Shown: positions 28,451 through 36,539 of the stretch, piece after piece
Numbering within the stretch: position 1 is the stretch's first letter
Layout: the number at the start of each line of letters is the position of its first letter
Assembly (NCBI GenBank): GCA_019918135.1
Contig: WBZZ01001258.1
Coordinates: forward strand, 94,501-158,500
DNA from: Paulinella micropora
Lineage: Eukaryota; Cercozoa; Imbricatea; Euglyphida; Paulinellidae
DNA length: 64,000 nucleotides
Direction: 5' to 3'
The notes under the pieces: generated by a model
What the model saw: the letters and a program-made list of their open reading frames with translations, nothing else
What the model was told of the DNA's origin: nothing
Databases searched by the model: none
Translations under genes and position numbers: made by a program

Positions 28451-29730
28451 TAAGCTAAGCTAAAGCTCGGGCTAGCTGCAAGAAAGTCTGCAATGATTAG
28501 CTGCAGAACCTCAAAACACAACGTGCGCACTACGGACACGGGGTTATCCCGTTGTCGGCAAAAGGCCTGCAGCGCTTCCTGTGCTCTCGCGCCCGTAGTT
28601 GTAATGCGCCAGGTGCTGCCCTGTCGGGCCAGAAAACCCGCCTGGCACAGAACCGAAGCAGGGTAATCTTTCTGCTTCTGCAGTGCCGTAGCTTCTTTGC
28701 TCTCGTTGGTCCAGCGAACTTCGTACAGCAAGCTCGCGTCGTCGTCGTCGTCGTCAGGCCGCCACTTTTTCTGCCACAGGTATTTCAGTGCACAGGTCAG
28801 GGGCCCACTGCTGGGCCGTGCCAGCTCCAGATCCGCCCACCACACCGCACACATGGCTTTTGCAGGCCAGCTCGACTGTACCAACGCTCTCCGGAACAGT
28901 TGGTCCAAGGCTGCGTCCGGTGGTGTCCACTCCGGCTGTAGTGCTAGCCATAAGCTCACGGCGTTACAAAGCATGGCCATTTTGCTCACTGTTAGCTTCT
29001 CCTTGGCTTCTCGGACAAAATGCACCAACGCGCAATTGGACGTTCGCTGCAGGGCGTCTTGTCCTTCTACCAAAAAGGCCGTGTTATTAACTCGGAACTG
29101 GCGGAAGCGAATTGTGTTGTCTTGCCCCCAATAACACCTGTGCTGGCACAGGCCCCAGTAAAGAATTCGCTCGTCAGCTAGCTTGCCCAGCAAGCCAGCA
29201 ACTCCCTCACCAAGTCTCAGCCTGTCGAAATCCGAGTGTGTTTTGGCTTTGCGGGGCAGAGTTGGGGTGGTTTCGTTGTAGCAAGAATACACGTAGCCGC
29301 GGTCAGGTGCACCAAAACTATCCACTACGACAAACACCCCGTCAACCTCCGCGACGAAGTCTGGTAACACTAAATGCATGTACATTTGCAGAGCTATTTC
29401 GTTCCAGCTGGTATGCAATCTAGACACGTTCTTGCCCCCCCGAGAAGCGACGACGGGCCCCTCCCTGATCAGCCACCGCGCGGAGGGTGGTGTATTTAAA
29501 TAAATGAACGGGGGGTATTTCTTGACCCTGGAAAAACCAAGAAAGTCTTTTTCCAAACACACCGGCACGCTGAGCCCGTCGGGGTAAAACAGCGCGTCTT
29601 CGGAAAAGAACAGGCCAGGGTCTGAGTTCTGCAGTATGCCCGAGCTGGTAACCGTCAGGCGGGTCATGCACAGCCTTGGCGGCGTTACGATTACAAAGGC
29701 CCGCTTGGCCGCATTTTGGTTCTGCATCAT
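28450..29730 (-). CDS. Kinase-fold pseudoenzyme, paralogue of the adjacent kinase-like protein
   Basis: 426 residues from MMQNQNAAKRAFVIV. It aligns through its length with the kinase-like protein next to it, for example MCAVWWADLELARPSSGPL against ICAIWWMDFSITHPRSNPF and SWNEIALQMYMHLVLPDFV against MSEAGIQSFLHAKLPEHVP. The alpha-C-type Glu is kept, but the catalytic loop reads LYWGLCQHRCYW where the neighbour has LSWDTALHNILW, and the DFG-like aspartate is replaced (FRQF). It therefore lacks the catalytic Asp, the metal-binding Asn and the DFG Asp and is predicted inactive. The shared C-terminal region of about 180 residues beyond the kinase core is unrecognised. The frame is intact, which argues that the loss of catalysis is tolerated or selected. 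Confidence 0.7.
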   Translation of the reverse strand: MMQNQNAAKRAFVIVTPPRLCMTRLTVTSSGILQNSDPGLFFSEDALFYPDGLSVPVCLEKDFLGFSRVKKYPPFIYLNTPPSARWLIREGPVVASRGGKNVSRLHTSWNEIALQMYMHLVLPDFVAEVDGVFVVVDSFGAPDRGYVYSCYNETTPTLPRKAKTHSDFDRLRLGEGVAGLLGKLADERILYWGLCQHRCYWGQDNTIRFRQFRVNNTAFLVEGQDALQRTSNCALVHFVREAKEKLTVSKMAMLCNAVSLWLALQPEWTPPDAALDQLFRRALVQSSWPAKAMCAVWWADLELARPSSGPLTCALKYLWQKKWRPDDDDDDASLLYEVRWTNESKEATALQKQKDYPASVLCQAGFLARQGSTWRITTTGARAQEALQAFCRQRDNPVSVVRTLCFEVLQLIIADFLAASPSFSLA

Positions 29731-29742
29731 TAGGCTATCCAA

Positions 29743-29989
29743 GCTCGCCGGTTTAAATGCCCTGTAGTTTTTTTACGTGGGTTGGGCTAGTAAATCCGCT
29801 AAGAGAGTACTCAGCAGTTCCAGGCCTAAGCGCCGTTCGGCCTCTCGCTGGTTTTCCCTCAGGTCGTCAATCATTGTGTCGTACAGTGACAGTGCGGCTG
29901 GCTTGTGTGGTTCCATGCGTGGCTGTGCGCTTTCCCAGCAGAACTAGGTGTCTTTTCCTTTATTGTTTCTTGCCACACGCTCGATTCAT
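29743..29989. other. Spacer between pseudokinase and kinase-like genes
   Basis: AT-moderate spacer upstream of the pseudokinase gene and downstream of the kinase-like gene. Short coding-like fragments are visible, but no supported gene. Confidence 0.35.
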
Positions 29990-31505
29990 TCAGCGGGTAA
30001 AGAAGAAAGAGAGAAGAGAGGGGAAACAGGTGTGTTGGAAGTGTGCAGAGAAAAAAGGGGGAATGGCTGGGGGGGCGGGCTGGGGCGCTTTGATTCTTGT
30101 GTGATGGGCATAGACAAGCAATTGCAAGAATTCGTGGCACATTTCGCGCACGCACTGGCACGGGTCCTGCAGTTGTATGGTTTGCTGTAGCTGTAGGAAG
30201 TTTCCTAGGGGGTAATGAAAACGACTGGCATCTAACTTAACCCCGAGTACAAGTGTGGGCAGAGTTCTTCTCGGAACTAGAAACCCTATTTGGTACAAGT
30301 AGCATCTTACTATCGAGCAAATCCCGCCGTCGAAATGTGTGAGTTGTAGGTCGGCAGGCCAGTCATAAGATGGGGTTAGGCGCAGCAGGTAATTAAAAGC
30401 AGTATAAAAGGGGTTCGATCTGGGGTGTGTAATTGAGAAATCCATCCACCAAATGGCGCAAATGCTGCACAGAGTGCGACGGCTGTTGTCGGTGGTACCG
30501 AGCATTGGCAGGAGCAGCTCGCTCAGTCCGGCTTTGATTTGTGCAGTAGGAAAGCCCTGTTAATCCCTCTGGTGGTAGCGAACCCTGCAGCGCCGCCCAA
30601 CAACTAACGGCGTTGGAGAACCTGACGATGTCCGAGACCGCGAAGGATTCACGCCCGAATAAGGCGTGCAAGCGCCGAACTCTCTTGCAGCGCGCACTCT
30701 GAGCCACAAAACAGGCAACGCGCGAGGGCTCGAAATCGATAAACACCAAATTATTGGGCGACCACAGTATATTGTGCAAAGCAGTGTCCCAACTCAACAT
30801 GCCTTGGGTGGCCAACATGTCCAACAAGGCTCCTAGCCCCTGCCGAAATTTGACTGGCAGATCGGGGGGTCCGGCTGATTTTCCCAGGCGGTCGCCCGCC
30901 CAGGGCGCGCAGCTTACTAGGACGCGGTAGTTATTGGACTGCGGAAAGGACAAAACAAACAGAGACAGCAGCTTGGGCACATGCTCTGGTAATTTTGCGT
31001 GCAGAAAGCTCTGGATGCCTGCCTCCGACATGGCGGACGCAAAGTCCGGCTTTTTCGAGATTTTTAGCACGACGGCCTTCCCTCTGTCTTCTCGTAAGGC
31101 AAGCTTGTACACAATGGTATCTTCCAGAGTGGTTTCGCCTTGCAGGCAGCTCCAGCTTACAACCCTTTGTCGCAGGAAAGCTTCAAAGTTAGTGTATGTA
31201 CATGAGCGCAGCGTGATTCCGTCGGGGAAGGCTCGTCCGTGAAATTCAGTGAGGTTGGTGTTTGGTAGTACCTGGTCGAGTGGACCAACCGGGACTATCA
31301 CGCCCTCGAGCGTAGGCACCGCCTGTCTCGTCGTTTGTTGGAGTAAGATATCGTCGAGAAGTTTCACTACTGGATACTCTGTGTACAGCTCGGGATTTTT
31401 CTGGGCTAGTTTGGGAATAAAATCTAGTCCGAGGTGTAGGCCCAATTTGAAAACTGCGTGCCCCTCAACCCGCTGTTTCTTGGTAGGGGGGATCGACGTA
31501 CTCAT
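29990..31505 (-). CDS. Divergent protein kinase-like protein, frame interrupted once
   Basis: Starts MSTSIPPTKKQRVEGH. Kinase-fold signatures are in order: a VVLKIS strand with Lys148, an alpha-C Glu161 (MSEAGIQSFLH), a hinge region (YRVLVSCAPW), a catalytic loop LSWDTALHNILW with Asp240 and Asn245 five residues apart as in protein kinases, and a DFG-equivalent DFEPS at Asp257. The HRD histidine is replaced (SWD), as in atypical kinases. The C-terminal region shared with the pseudokinase (ICAIWWMDFSITHPRSNPF onward) is in another frame, so there is one interruption or assembly error. A catalytic role is plausible but unproven. It sits between two F-box/LRR genes. Confidence 0.65.
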
Positions 31506-31639
31506 GGACTGTGCAAGAAGATGGGTGAGGTAGCTTTGTATCCACCTGTGCAAGCTCTCTTAACCCTATTTCCTGTGGCACGGGTTGGCACCCCCTTTTT
31601 TCTCCCCCTTCTTCCTGCCCCCACCCTTAAACAACGCGC

Positions 31640-31712
31640 GCGGGGGGGAGAGAGAAGGCGCGTTAAAGAAAAGGGAGAGGGGGGGGGGGAAAGAGAAAGA
31701 GAAAAAGGAGTA
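31640..31712. promoter_or_regulatory. Purine tract in divergent spacer
   Basis: A GA/GGGG-rich tract (GGGGAGAGAGAAGG, a run of about 11 G) lies between the kinase-like gene (minus) and the F-box/LRR gene (plus). It is probably part of a shared divergent promoter, judged by position. Confidence 0.35.
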
Positions 31713-31793
31713 AACCCGCCCTTCTTTTTTTTCCCAAATCCAAATTCTTTTCTGGTGCGCCTAGCCCGGGGAAGGAGTTGGTAAATCCTAATC

Positions 31794-32786
31794 ATGCCAA
31801 ACCCGTCAAGCACCCCCTTTCTTCCTCAGCTACTTAAACTACAAGCGGATCTCTGGCGCACAGTGCTGACGTTCCTGGATTGGACCGAGCTTGGCGGCCT
31901 TTGTGCGACCAGCCGGAAGTTGTTGGAACTGCTCCAGAACAAGAACATCTGGAGGCGGCTGCACATTGACAGCGTGGATTTTCGTCATGACAAAGATACA
32001 CAGAGCTTCGCGCATTGGTGCCACGTTTGGCACCAGGCGAGTGTTACCATTGGCCACGTGAACTTCCACCACGGATTCAGGCGAGAGCTTATTTCGTCTA
32101 CCTTGCAGGGGCTGCGAGCCCTGCAGATCCACGAATTGTCGTTTAAGCAAAACACGTGGATAACGGACGCCGAGCTCGCGTACGTAGCGGGCTCTCGCGC
32201 GCTGCACAGCCTGCACCTGGGCCGTTGCTTTCAGGTCACGAATGCGGGGCTAGCGCACCTGGCAGGCTTGCGCGGCTTGCGCAGCCTGAACTTGTGTGGA
32301 TGCTTCAGGATCACCGACGAGGGTTTACAGCACCTGTCGGGTCTGCGCAAGCTGCAACAGCTCACACTCTACGACTGCCGAGGGATAAGCGACGCGGGGC
32401 TAGCGCACTTACGACAGCTCCGGGGAACGCAATACTTAAATCTGGGCAGCTGCCCCCAAATCACGGACGCGGGGCTAGCGCACTTGTCCGGCATGCGCCA
32501 ACTCCGCGAGCTGAGCCTGGCCTTTTGCACACGTCTTTCAAACGCGGGGCTAGCGCGCCTGTGTAATTTCTCAGAGCTCCGGCGCCTGAGGCTAGCCGGG
32601 TGCTGTCAGCTTACGGAAGACAGCTTGCCTTGCCTCCTGCAAATGTCCCAACGCTTGCGGGAGCTAGACCTTTCCTATTGCCCGGGCATGACCGAAGCGG
32701 TGCAGACCGCGCTGACCACTCAGCTTCCGATTTTGTGTAAGGTCGATCTAACAGGAAGCGGAGTAGATCCGGCCCTGCTAGCGTAG
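31794..32786 (+). CDS. F-box/LRR protein (AMN1-like repeats), intact
   Basis: 330 residues from MPNPSSTPFLPQLLKL. The F-box at about 15-55 reads LQADLWRTVLTFLDWTELGG and CATSRKLLELL. It is followed by at least seven LRRs of the cysteine-containing type, for example LRSLNLCGCFRITDEGLQHL, LQQLTLYDCRGISDAGLAHL and LRELSLAFCTRLSNAGLARL. This is the standard layout of FBXL substrate receptors: the F-box binds Skp1 and the LRR arc recognises the target for ubiquitination. Several repeats share near-identical DNA (GACGCGGGGCTAGCGCAC), which suggests recent repeat duplication. It is the better preserved of the two FBXL genes flanking the kinase and pseudokinase pair. Confidence 0.88.
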   Translation: MPNPSSTPFLPQLLKLQADLWRTVLTFLDWTELGGLCATSRKLLELLQNKNIWRRLHIDSVDFRHDKDTQSFAHWCHVWHQASVTIGHVNFHHGFRRELISSTLQGLRALQIHELSFKQNTWITDAELAYVAGSRALHSLHLGRCFQVTNAGLAHLAGLRGLRSLNLCGCFRITDEGLQHLSGLRKLQQLTLYDCRGISDAGLAHLRQLRGTQYLNLGSCPQITDAGLAHLSGMRQLRELSLAFCTRLSNAGLARLCNFSELRRLRLAGCCQLTEDSLPCLLQMSQRLRELDLSYCPGMTEAVQTALTTQLPILCKVDLTGSGVDPALLA

Positions 32787-32990
32787 CTAGCCAAGCGCGC
32801 TTTTTCCAAAGAAGGAGCGGCGCTTTAGCCCCTCTGCGTTTACTTCGCTTACCTCCGTGCATACCATGGGAAGCATGAGAGAGAGAGAGAGAGACAGAGG
32901 GGAGGGGGGAGGTGCCCTTTTTCTCTCTCACCTTTTCAAGCTCGCAGAAAATAACAAAAGAATTAAATCAGTTCATTTTCGCATTTTGTC

Positions 32991-33293
32991 ATGGCCGACT
33001 TCAGCGCCGTCGACATCGTCGAGGGGGCAGACACCCAGCTAAGCTTCAGTTTTGCGTTTGCTCCGATCCCGTTCGCCGAGCGGCCCGTCCAAAGACAAGT
33101 CGCAGCTTGTTACTATTGCGACTCCAAGGGCAAGAACAACGCTTCTAATAATTACTTAGCTACTCACAACCCCGAATCCAACTGGATCTGTCGGTGTTGC
33201 TCCAAGGCGAACCATGAAAGCTGTTCGCATCGTACTAGACATGCATTTCAATATTCTGCGCATGAACCAGATAAAAAAAAGCGTCGGATGTAA
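32991..33293 (+). CDS. Small Cys/His-rich protein (zinc-binding candidate)
   Basis: 100 residues from MADFSAVDIVEGADTQ. The Cys/His cluster CYYCDSKGK, then THNPES and ICRCCSKANHESCSH has eight or more potential zinc ligands within 45 residues. It ends in a basic stretch (PDKKKRRM). It may be a short zinc-finger protein of its own or the N-terminal part of the coding sequence that follows at 33305; the frames are different and they are not joined here. No named finger family fits well. Confidence 0.5.
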   Translation: MADFSAVDIVEGADTQLSFSFAFAPIPFAERPVQRQVAACYYCDSKGKNNASNNYLATHNPESNWICRCCSKANHESCSHRTRHAFQYSAHEPDKKKRRM

Positions 33294-33304
33294 AAGTCAA
33301 AGAT

Positions 33305-33784
33305 TTGCTGGCACATCTGATTGAGGTGTTTGGCTACCCCACGCTACGCCTAGAGTATCAATACCCCAACCCCACAATTGAAAGGCCTTACGTGCAAGAA
33401 GAGGTATTTTCTGTTTTCATGCACATTCCTACTCAAGTTGTTGAATCTCTGCTGGGCAAGGTAGACCTGTACGGCTACCTTGCCAAGATGTTGGCTAAAC
33501 TGGGCAAAAAGGTTATTTGCATCAACGGCTTCAACCACTCACAGCTTCAATCCGCTGTGCTCAAAGCTCTCAGGGCTACCGCGTCTTGCATGGAACAGTA
33601 CCAACAGGACGACACCGTTGCCAACAAGTGCCCTCCGTACTTGGCGTACCTAGACAAGTGTGCGCTGGAGTACGCCAAGATCCAAAACAAAGAGAAGGCA
33701 ATCAAGGACGCGAATGCCATCTTGGCCGAGCAAGGACTGGCGCACCTGACAACACAAGTGCAGCGTACGACCCCGGGTTGGTAG
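33305..33784 (+). CDS. Unknown soluble protein, start uncertain
   Basis: About 159 residues of globular sequence (LLAHLIEVFGYPTLRLEYQYP, VFMHIPTQVVESLLGKVDLY, GKKVICINGFNHSQLQ) that ends at a stop after QVQRTTPGW. No good ATG opens it, so it may be the downstream part of the Cys/His-rich gene with one interruption between. The HIPTQVVESLLGKVDLYGYLAKML stretch looks like an alpha/beta fold, but no family was recognised. Confidence 0.45.
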   Translation: MLAHLIEVFGYPTLRLEYQYPNPTIERPYVQEEVFSVFMHIPTQVVESLLGKVDLYGYLAKMLAKLGKKVICINGFNHSQLQSAVLKALRATASCMEQYQQDDTVANKCPPYLAYLDKCALEYAKIQNKEKAIKDANAILAEQGLAHLTTQVQRTTPGW

Positions 33785-34133
33785 TGCGCGCGGGGGGGAT
33801 GATGATGCCTCTTGCTTTCTCCCCGTGATCCCCCCCGCCCGACCAGAGCCCTTTTTCTCTTTTTTCCTCCCCTTCCTTCTTTCTCTTTCCTTTCCTCTTG
33901 TTTCCCCCCCCCCCCCCTTCTCTTCGTGTTCCTGCGCAAGAAAAGTAGGGGGGAGAGGTAAGGGGAAAGGGGGAGGGGGGGGGGGAGGAATGCACCCCCC
34001 CCCCCCCTGCCGGCAAGGTTTGCTAACTGCTCCTGCTCTTTTCGCGCCCCGTGGGGGGCTGGGGGGGTTTGTAGCACAAAGCACCACAAAGAAGAGCTTT
34101 TAGAAGAAAACAAGAGCAGTCAGTCAATCAGTC
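33785..34133. other. Intergenic upstream of the histone gene: mirror polypyrimidine and polypurine tracts
   Basis: The plus strand changes from a pyrimidine tract (about 33835-33920, with a C run of about 14) to a purine tract (about 33945-33988, with G runs). C-rich sequence follows again near 33993-34008. Just before the histone start is CAGTCAGTCAATCAGTC, a short direct repeat. The opposed tracts could fold into triplex or hairpin structures. No gene is seen. Confidence 0.55.
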
Positions 34134-34811
34134 ATGGCCACGACTGTAACACCCAGTGCCAAACAAACCAAAAAAACCAAGCGCGCGCGCGGGTCGGAGA
34201 AGTCGGTGAGCGATGCAGTGCGCCATCGCAAGAAGAACACTCCTGTGGTAAAAGAATTGGCCCCGTCCGAATTAAAAGAGTTGTGCCGCCAATGCAAGAT
34301 TGGGCGCGCGGGGGGCAAGGAGCTGCGCCGTCGCGTGACGGGGACGCTCGAGTTGTTTTTGCAAACCATGAACAAGGGTGTGGACCTGTACGCCTACAGT
34401 CGTGGCAGAAGCACCGCCACTTCGCAAGACGTCGACAGGGCTTACAAGCACTACTATGGGCGGCGCCTGTATGGCTTGGGGGACGAAGCGGAATTCCGGA
34501 GCCCGAGCAAACGGCGTAAGGTGAGCAACAAGTCGCGCGGGGCAAGCGCTGTTAACACCAAGGAGCCTGAAGCAGAGGATGCCGAGGCAGCGGCCGAGGC
34601 CGAGCCCGCACAGCCTGCCGGCGAAGCGACAGAAGTAGAAAAAGCGTCGTCGTCGGAAGAAGGAGACGCGGCAGCAAGCGAGCAGGAAGTGGCAGAGGCA
34701 GGCGAAGAGGAAGAAGCAGCAGACGCGGCAGAGGCAGGCGAAGAGGAAGAAGAGGACGCGGCAGAGGCAGCCTCGTCTTCTTCTTCTTCGGAGCCGGAGA
34801 TCGGGGCTTGA
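34134..34811 (+). CDS. Histone H4-like protein with a long acidic C-terminal tail
   Basis: 225 residues. Residues about 42-118 align with eukaryotic H4 almost without gaps. ELRRRVTGTLELFLQ matches the H4 alpha-1/alpha-2 region (SGLIYEETRGVLKVFLE), YAYSRGRSTATSQDVDRAY matches YTEHAKRKTVTAMDVVYAL, and GRRLYGLGD matches the H4 C-terminus GRTLYGFGG. The N-terminal 40 residues are Lys/Arg-rich, as in histone tails. After the fold there is a nuclear-signal-like SPSKRRKVSNK and then about 90 residues rich in Glu, Ala and Ser, which canonical H4 lacks. It is a single histone, not a fused doublet as in marseilleviruses. Expected role: packaging of viral DNA, with or without other histones that are not in this window. 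Confidence 0.85.
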   Translation: MATTVTPSAKQTKKTKRARGSEKSVSDAVRHRKKNTPVVKELAPSELKELCRQCKIGRAGGKELRRRVTGTLELFLQTMNKGVDLYAYSRGRSTATSQDVDRAYKHYYGRRLYGLGDEAEFRSPSKRRKVSNKSRGASAVNTKEPEAEDAEAAAEAEPAQPAGEATEVEKASSSEEGDAAASEQEVAEAGEEEEAADAAEAGEEEEEDAAEAASSSSSSEPEIGA

Positions 34812-34846
34812 GCAAAAAGAACAAGATTTTTGGCGTACGCAACAGT

Positions 34847-34866
34847 TCTTTTTATTAAAAAAGACG
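34847..34866. terminator. AT palindrome between convergent histone and membrane-protein genes
   Basis: TTCTTTTTATTAAAAAAG lies between the H4-like gene (plus) and the four-span membrane protein (minus). It has the same palindromic design with ATTAAA as at other convergent gene ends. Confidence 0.6.
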
Positions 34867-34896
34867 TTTCTTGGTATTTTTTACTCGGTCTTATTA

Positions 34897-35715
34897 TTAC
34901 TGTTGATTTTTTACCATAGATTCGGGGTCTTCTTCCTCGTGGATTTCTTTTTGTATTTTTGAAGAGGAGACACGTGCTTTTGCAGACTTTTGATTGGATA
35001 GCAGACTTCTCTGAGACTCGTCTGCGTCTTGGAGCTTGGAACGGCGATCATCCTTGAAAAAGCTCATAAAGTGGGCCAGGTTTAAACCAAGGCCTAAAGC
35101 ATTGGCCAGGATAAACAAAAGATTAGCGCAGACTCTGTGCCAATCACCACTGGCGGATCCATTGCAGCTAGTGTCGGCGCTAGCACTAGAAAGGTAGCAG
35201 TCAGTGCAGATGTCTTCGCTGGTGGCGCCCGAGCCGCGTCGCAGGGAGACTAGCCAAGAGGTTGTCTGGTTGGACATGTCGTTGTTGCTGTCGCCGTTGT
35301 CCATTGCTTTCTTTAGAAAGGCAATCCCCACCGCCAGAAGAACGATGCAGGTAAGAGAGATGATTAGGTGTTGCAAGTGATGTTTCGTTTGGTAATAGTA
35401 AGCAGCCACGGCTTTAGAACTGCTACTTTCTACGGTTGTTGGGCGTAGTAGCTTGTCTTGATCTAGGACAAGCAGTCCACACATAACCGCAAGGCACCAA
35501 AGTATTGTAATGCCCAAACTACCCGCGTTAAGACCCATGATTGTGGGGTCCTGCTCGTCGTCGTCCAAGTGTTGCGCAGAGAAGGTCACACAAGTCAACT
35601 GCAGGCCGACCCAGATCATGATCAACACTAGAGCCAAGACAGATTCAATCCCACTGCTAAACAAATGCAGGGATAAACTGCCCATAATCGGTGGGCATAC
35701 TGATTTCGTGCTCAT
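34897..35715 (-). CDS. Four-span membrane protein, unknown
   Basis: 272 residues from MSTKSVCPPIMGSLSL. Four hydrophobic segments are visible: SVLALVLIMIWVGLQLTCV (about 25-45), SLGITILWCLAVMCGLLVL (about 66-86), LIISLTCIVLLAVGIAFL (about 117-135) and LLFILANALGLGLNLAHF (about 200-218). A Cys-containing loop with Ser-rich sequence (ICTDCYLSSASADTSCNGS) lies between spans 3 and 4. The C-terminal tail is charged (DDRRSKLQDADESQ, IHEEEDPE). The layout is tetraspan-like, but no family motif is recognised. It may be a virion or host-membrane protein. Confidence 0.65.
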   Translation of the reverse strand: MSTKSVCPPIMGSLSLHLFSSGIESVLALVLIMIWVGLQLTCVTFSAQHLDDDEQDPTIMGLNAGSLGITILWCLAVMCGLLVLDQDKLLRPTTVESSSSKAVAAYYYQTKHHLQHLIISLTCIVLLAVGIAFLKKAMDNGDSNNDMSNQTTSWLVSLRRGSGATSEDICTDCYLSSASADTSCNGSASGDWHRVCANLLFILANALGLGLNLAHFMSFFKDDRRSKLQDADESQRSLLSNQKSAKARVSSSKIQKEIHEEEDPESMVKNQQ

Positions 35716-36029
35716 CTCCCCAAGTTCTTTATTATCTTAACGCGTCGACGGGTGACAAACAGTAAAGTCACGGTAACGAGGACAAGGCCTTTGCTGCTCT
35801 GTTCCTTTATTAACTACTACTACTACTAGTGCCTAGTATGTTCACACGAGTTTCCTATCTCTTTCGTTCCTTTCTCTTTTCTTTCCCCTGCTTTCAATCT
35901 CTCCCTCTCCCGCCTTCAGTCTTCTCCCCTCCCCTCCCCTTCTTTTTTTTAAAAAAATCTCTCCCTCTCCCCTCCCCCCCCCTCCCCCCGTCTTTTCCCT
36001 CATCCTTTTGAGTTTCTTTTTTCGTTGCC
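35716..36029. other. Intergenic: CT-rich tract
   Basis: Between a minus-strand membrane gene and the downstream part of the capping gene. A pyrimidine tract fills about 35850-36000, interrupted by a T/A-rich hairpin (TTTTTTTTAAAAAAATC) near 35943-35958. TACTACTACTACTAC at about 35815-35828 is a short triplet repeat. No gene is seen. Confidence 0.5.
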
Positions 36030-36425
36030 TTAGGAGGGGTTTGGCGCGGCTGCCCCGGCAACGGTGGGGATCAGCTGTTGAAAGTCTTGCAGCGAAAACT
36101 TGGCCGCCGAGGCGCGTAAGGCCTGCATAACGGTCGTGTGAAAGTTGCCGCTGTCTTTGTGGCGGACGTGGAGGAGCTGGAGGTCGTCGTTGTCTTGGAA
36201 ACCAAGTTCCCAAACGGAACCATCCTGCAGCAGCGCTCCTTGCGTTCCTGCCCGCGAGGCTGGCAAGTGCAGGATAGGACAGTTGGGGCTGTGTCGGCGG
36301 GGGGCAGCGCCGCCGGCCCGTCGGCCCTGCCCCACCCCGCCCCACCAGAGGTCGGTCCACGGCACCGCGTAGGCCAGGCCGAGCTTGGCCCCCTTCGCGC
36401 CTAGTGGTTCGTGAACCCCGCACAA
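36030..36425 (-). CDS. Open frame downstream of the guanylyltransferase, possibly its C-terminal part
   Basis: About 130 codons on the same strand as the capping gene, overlapping none of its main frame. The end reads SVWELGFQDNDDLQLLHVRHK and VMQALRASAAKFSLQDFQQL. This resembles the C-terminal OB-fold strand order of viral capping enzymes (a WEL strand, then an RxK-like motif). It may belong to the same gene with one interruption, or be an independent small gene. There is no convincing start codon. Confidence 0.4.
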   Translation of the reverse strand: MCGVHEPLGAKGAKLGLAYAVPWTDLWWGGVGQGRRAGGAAPRRHSPNCPILHLPASRAGTQGALLQDGSVWELGFQDNDDLQLLHVRHKDSGNFHTTVMQALRASAAKFSLQDFQQLIPTVAGAAAPNPS

Positions 36426-36539
36426 CCGGAAGAAGAGGCGCTGTCCTCCCAGCCCCCTTCTCTGCCGCAGCAGCTCCTGGACTACTTGCTGTGGAGTGCT
36501 GGTGTTGGGGCGGGGGTTAGCTCCCGTCCCGACCTTGAC

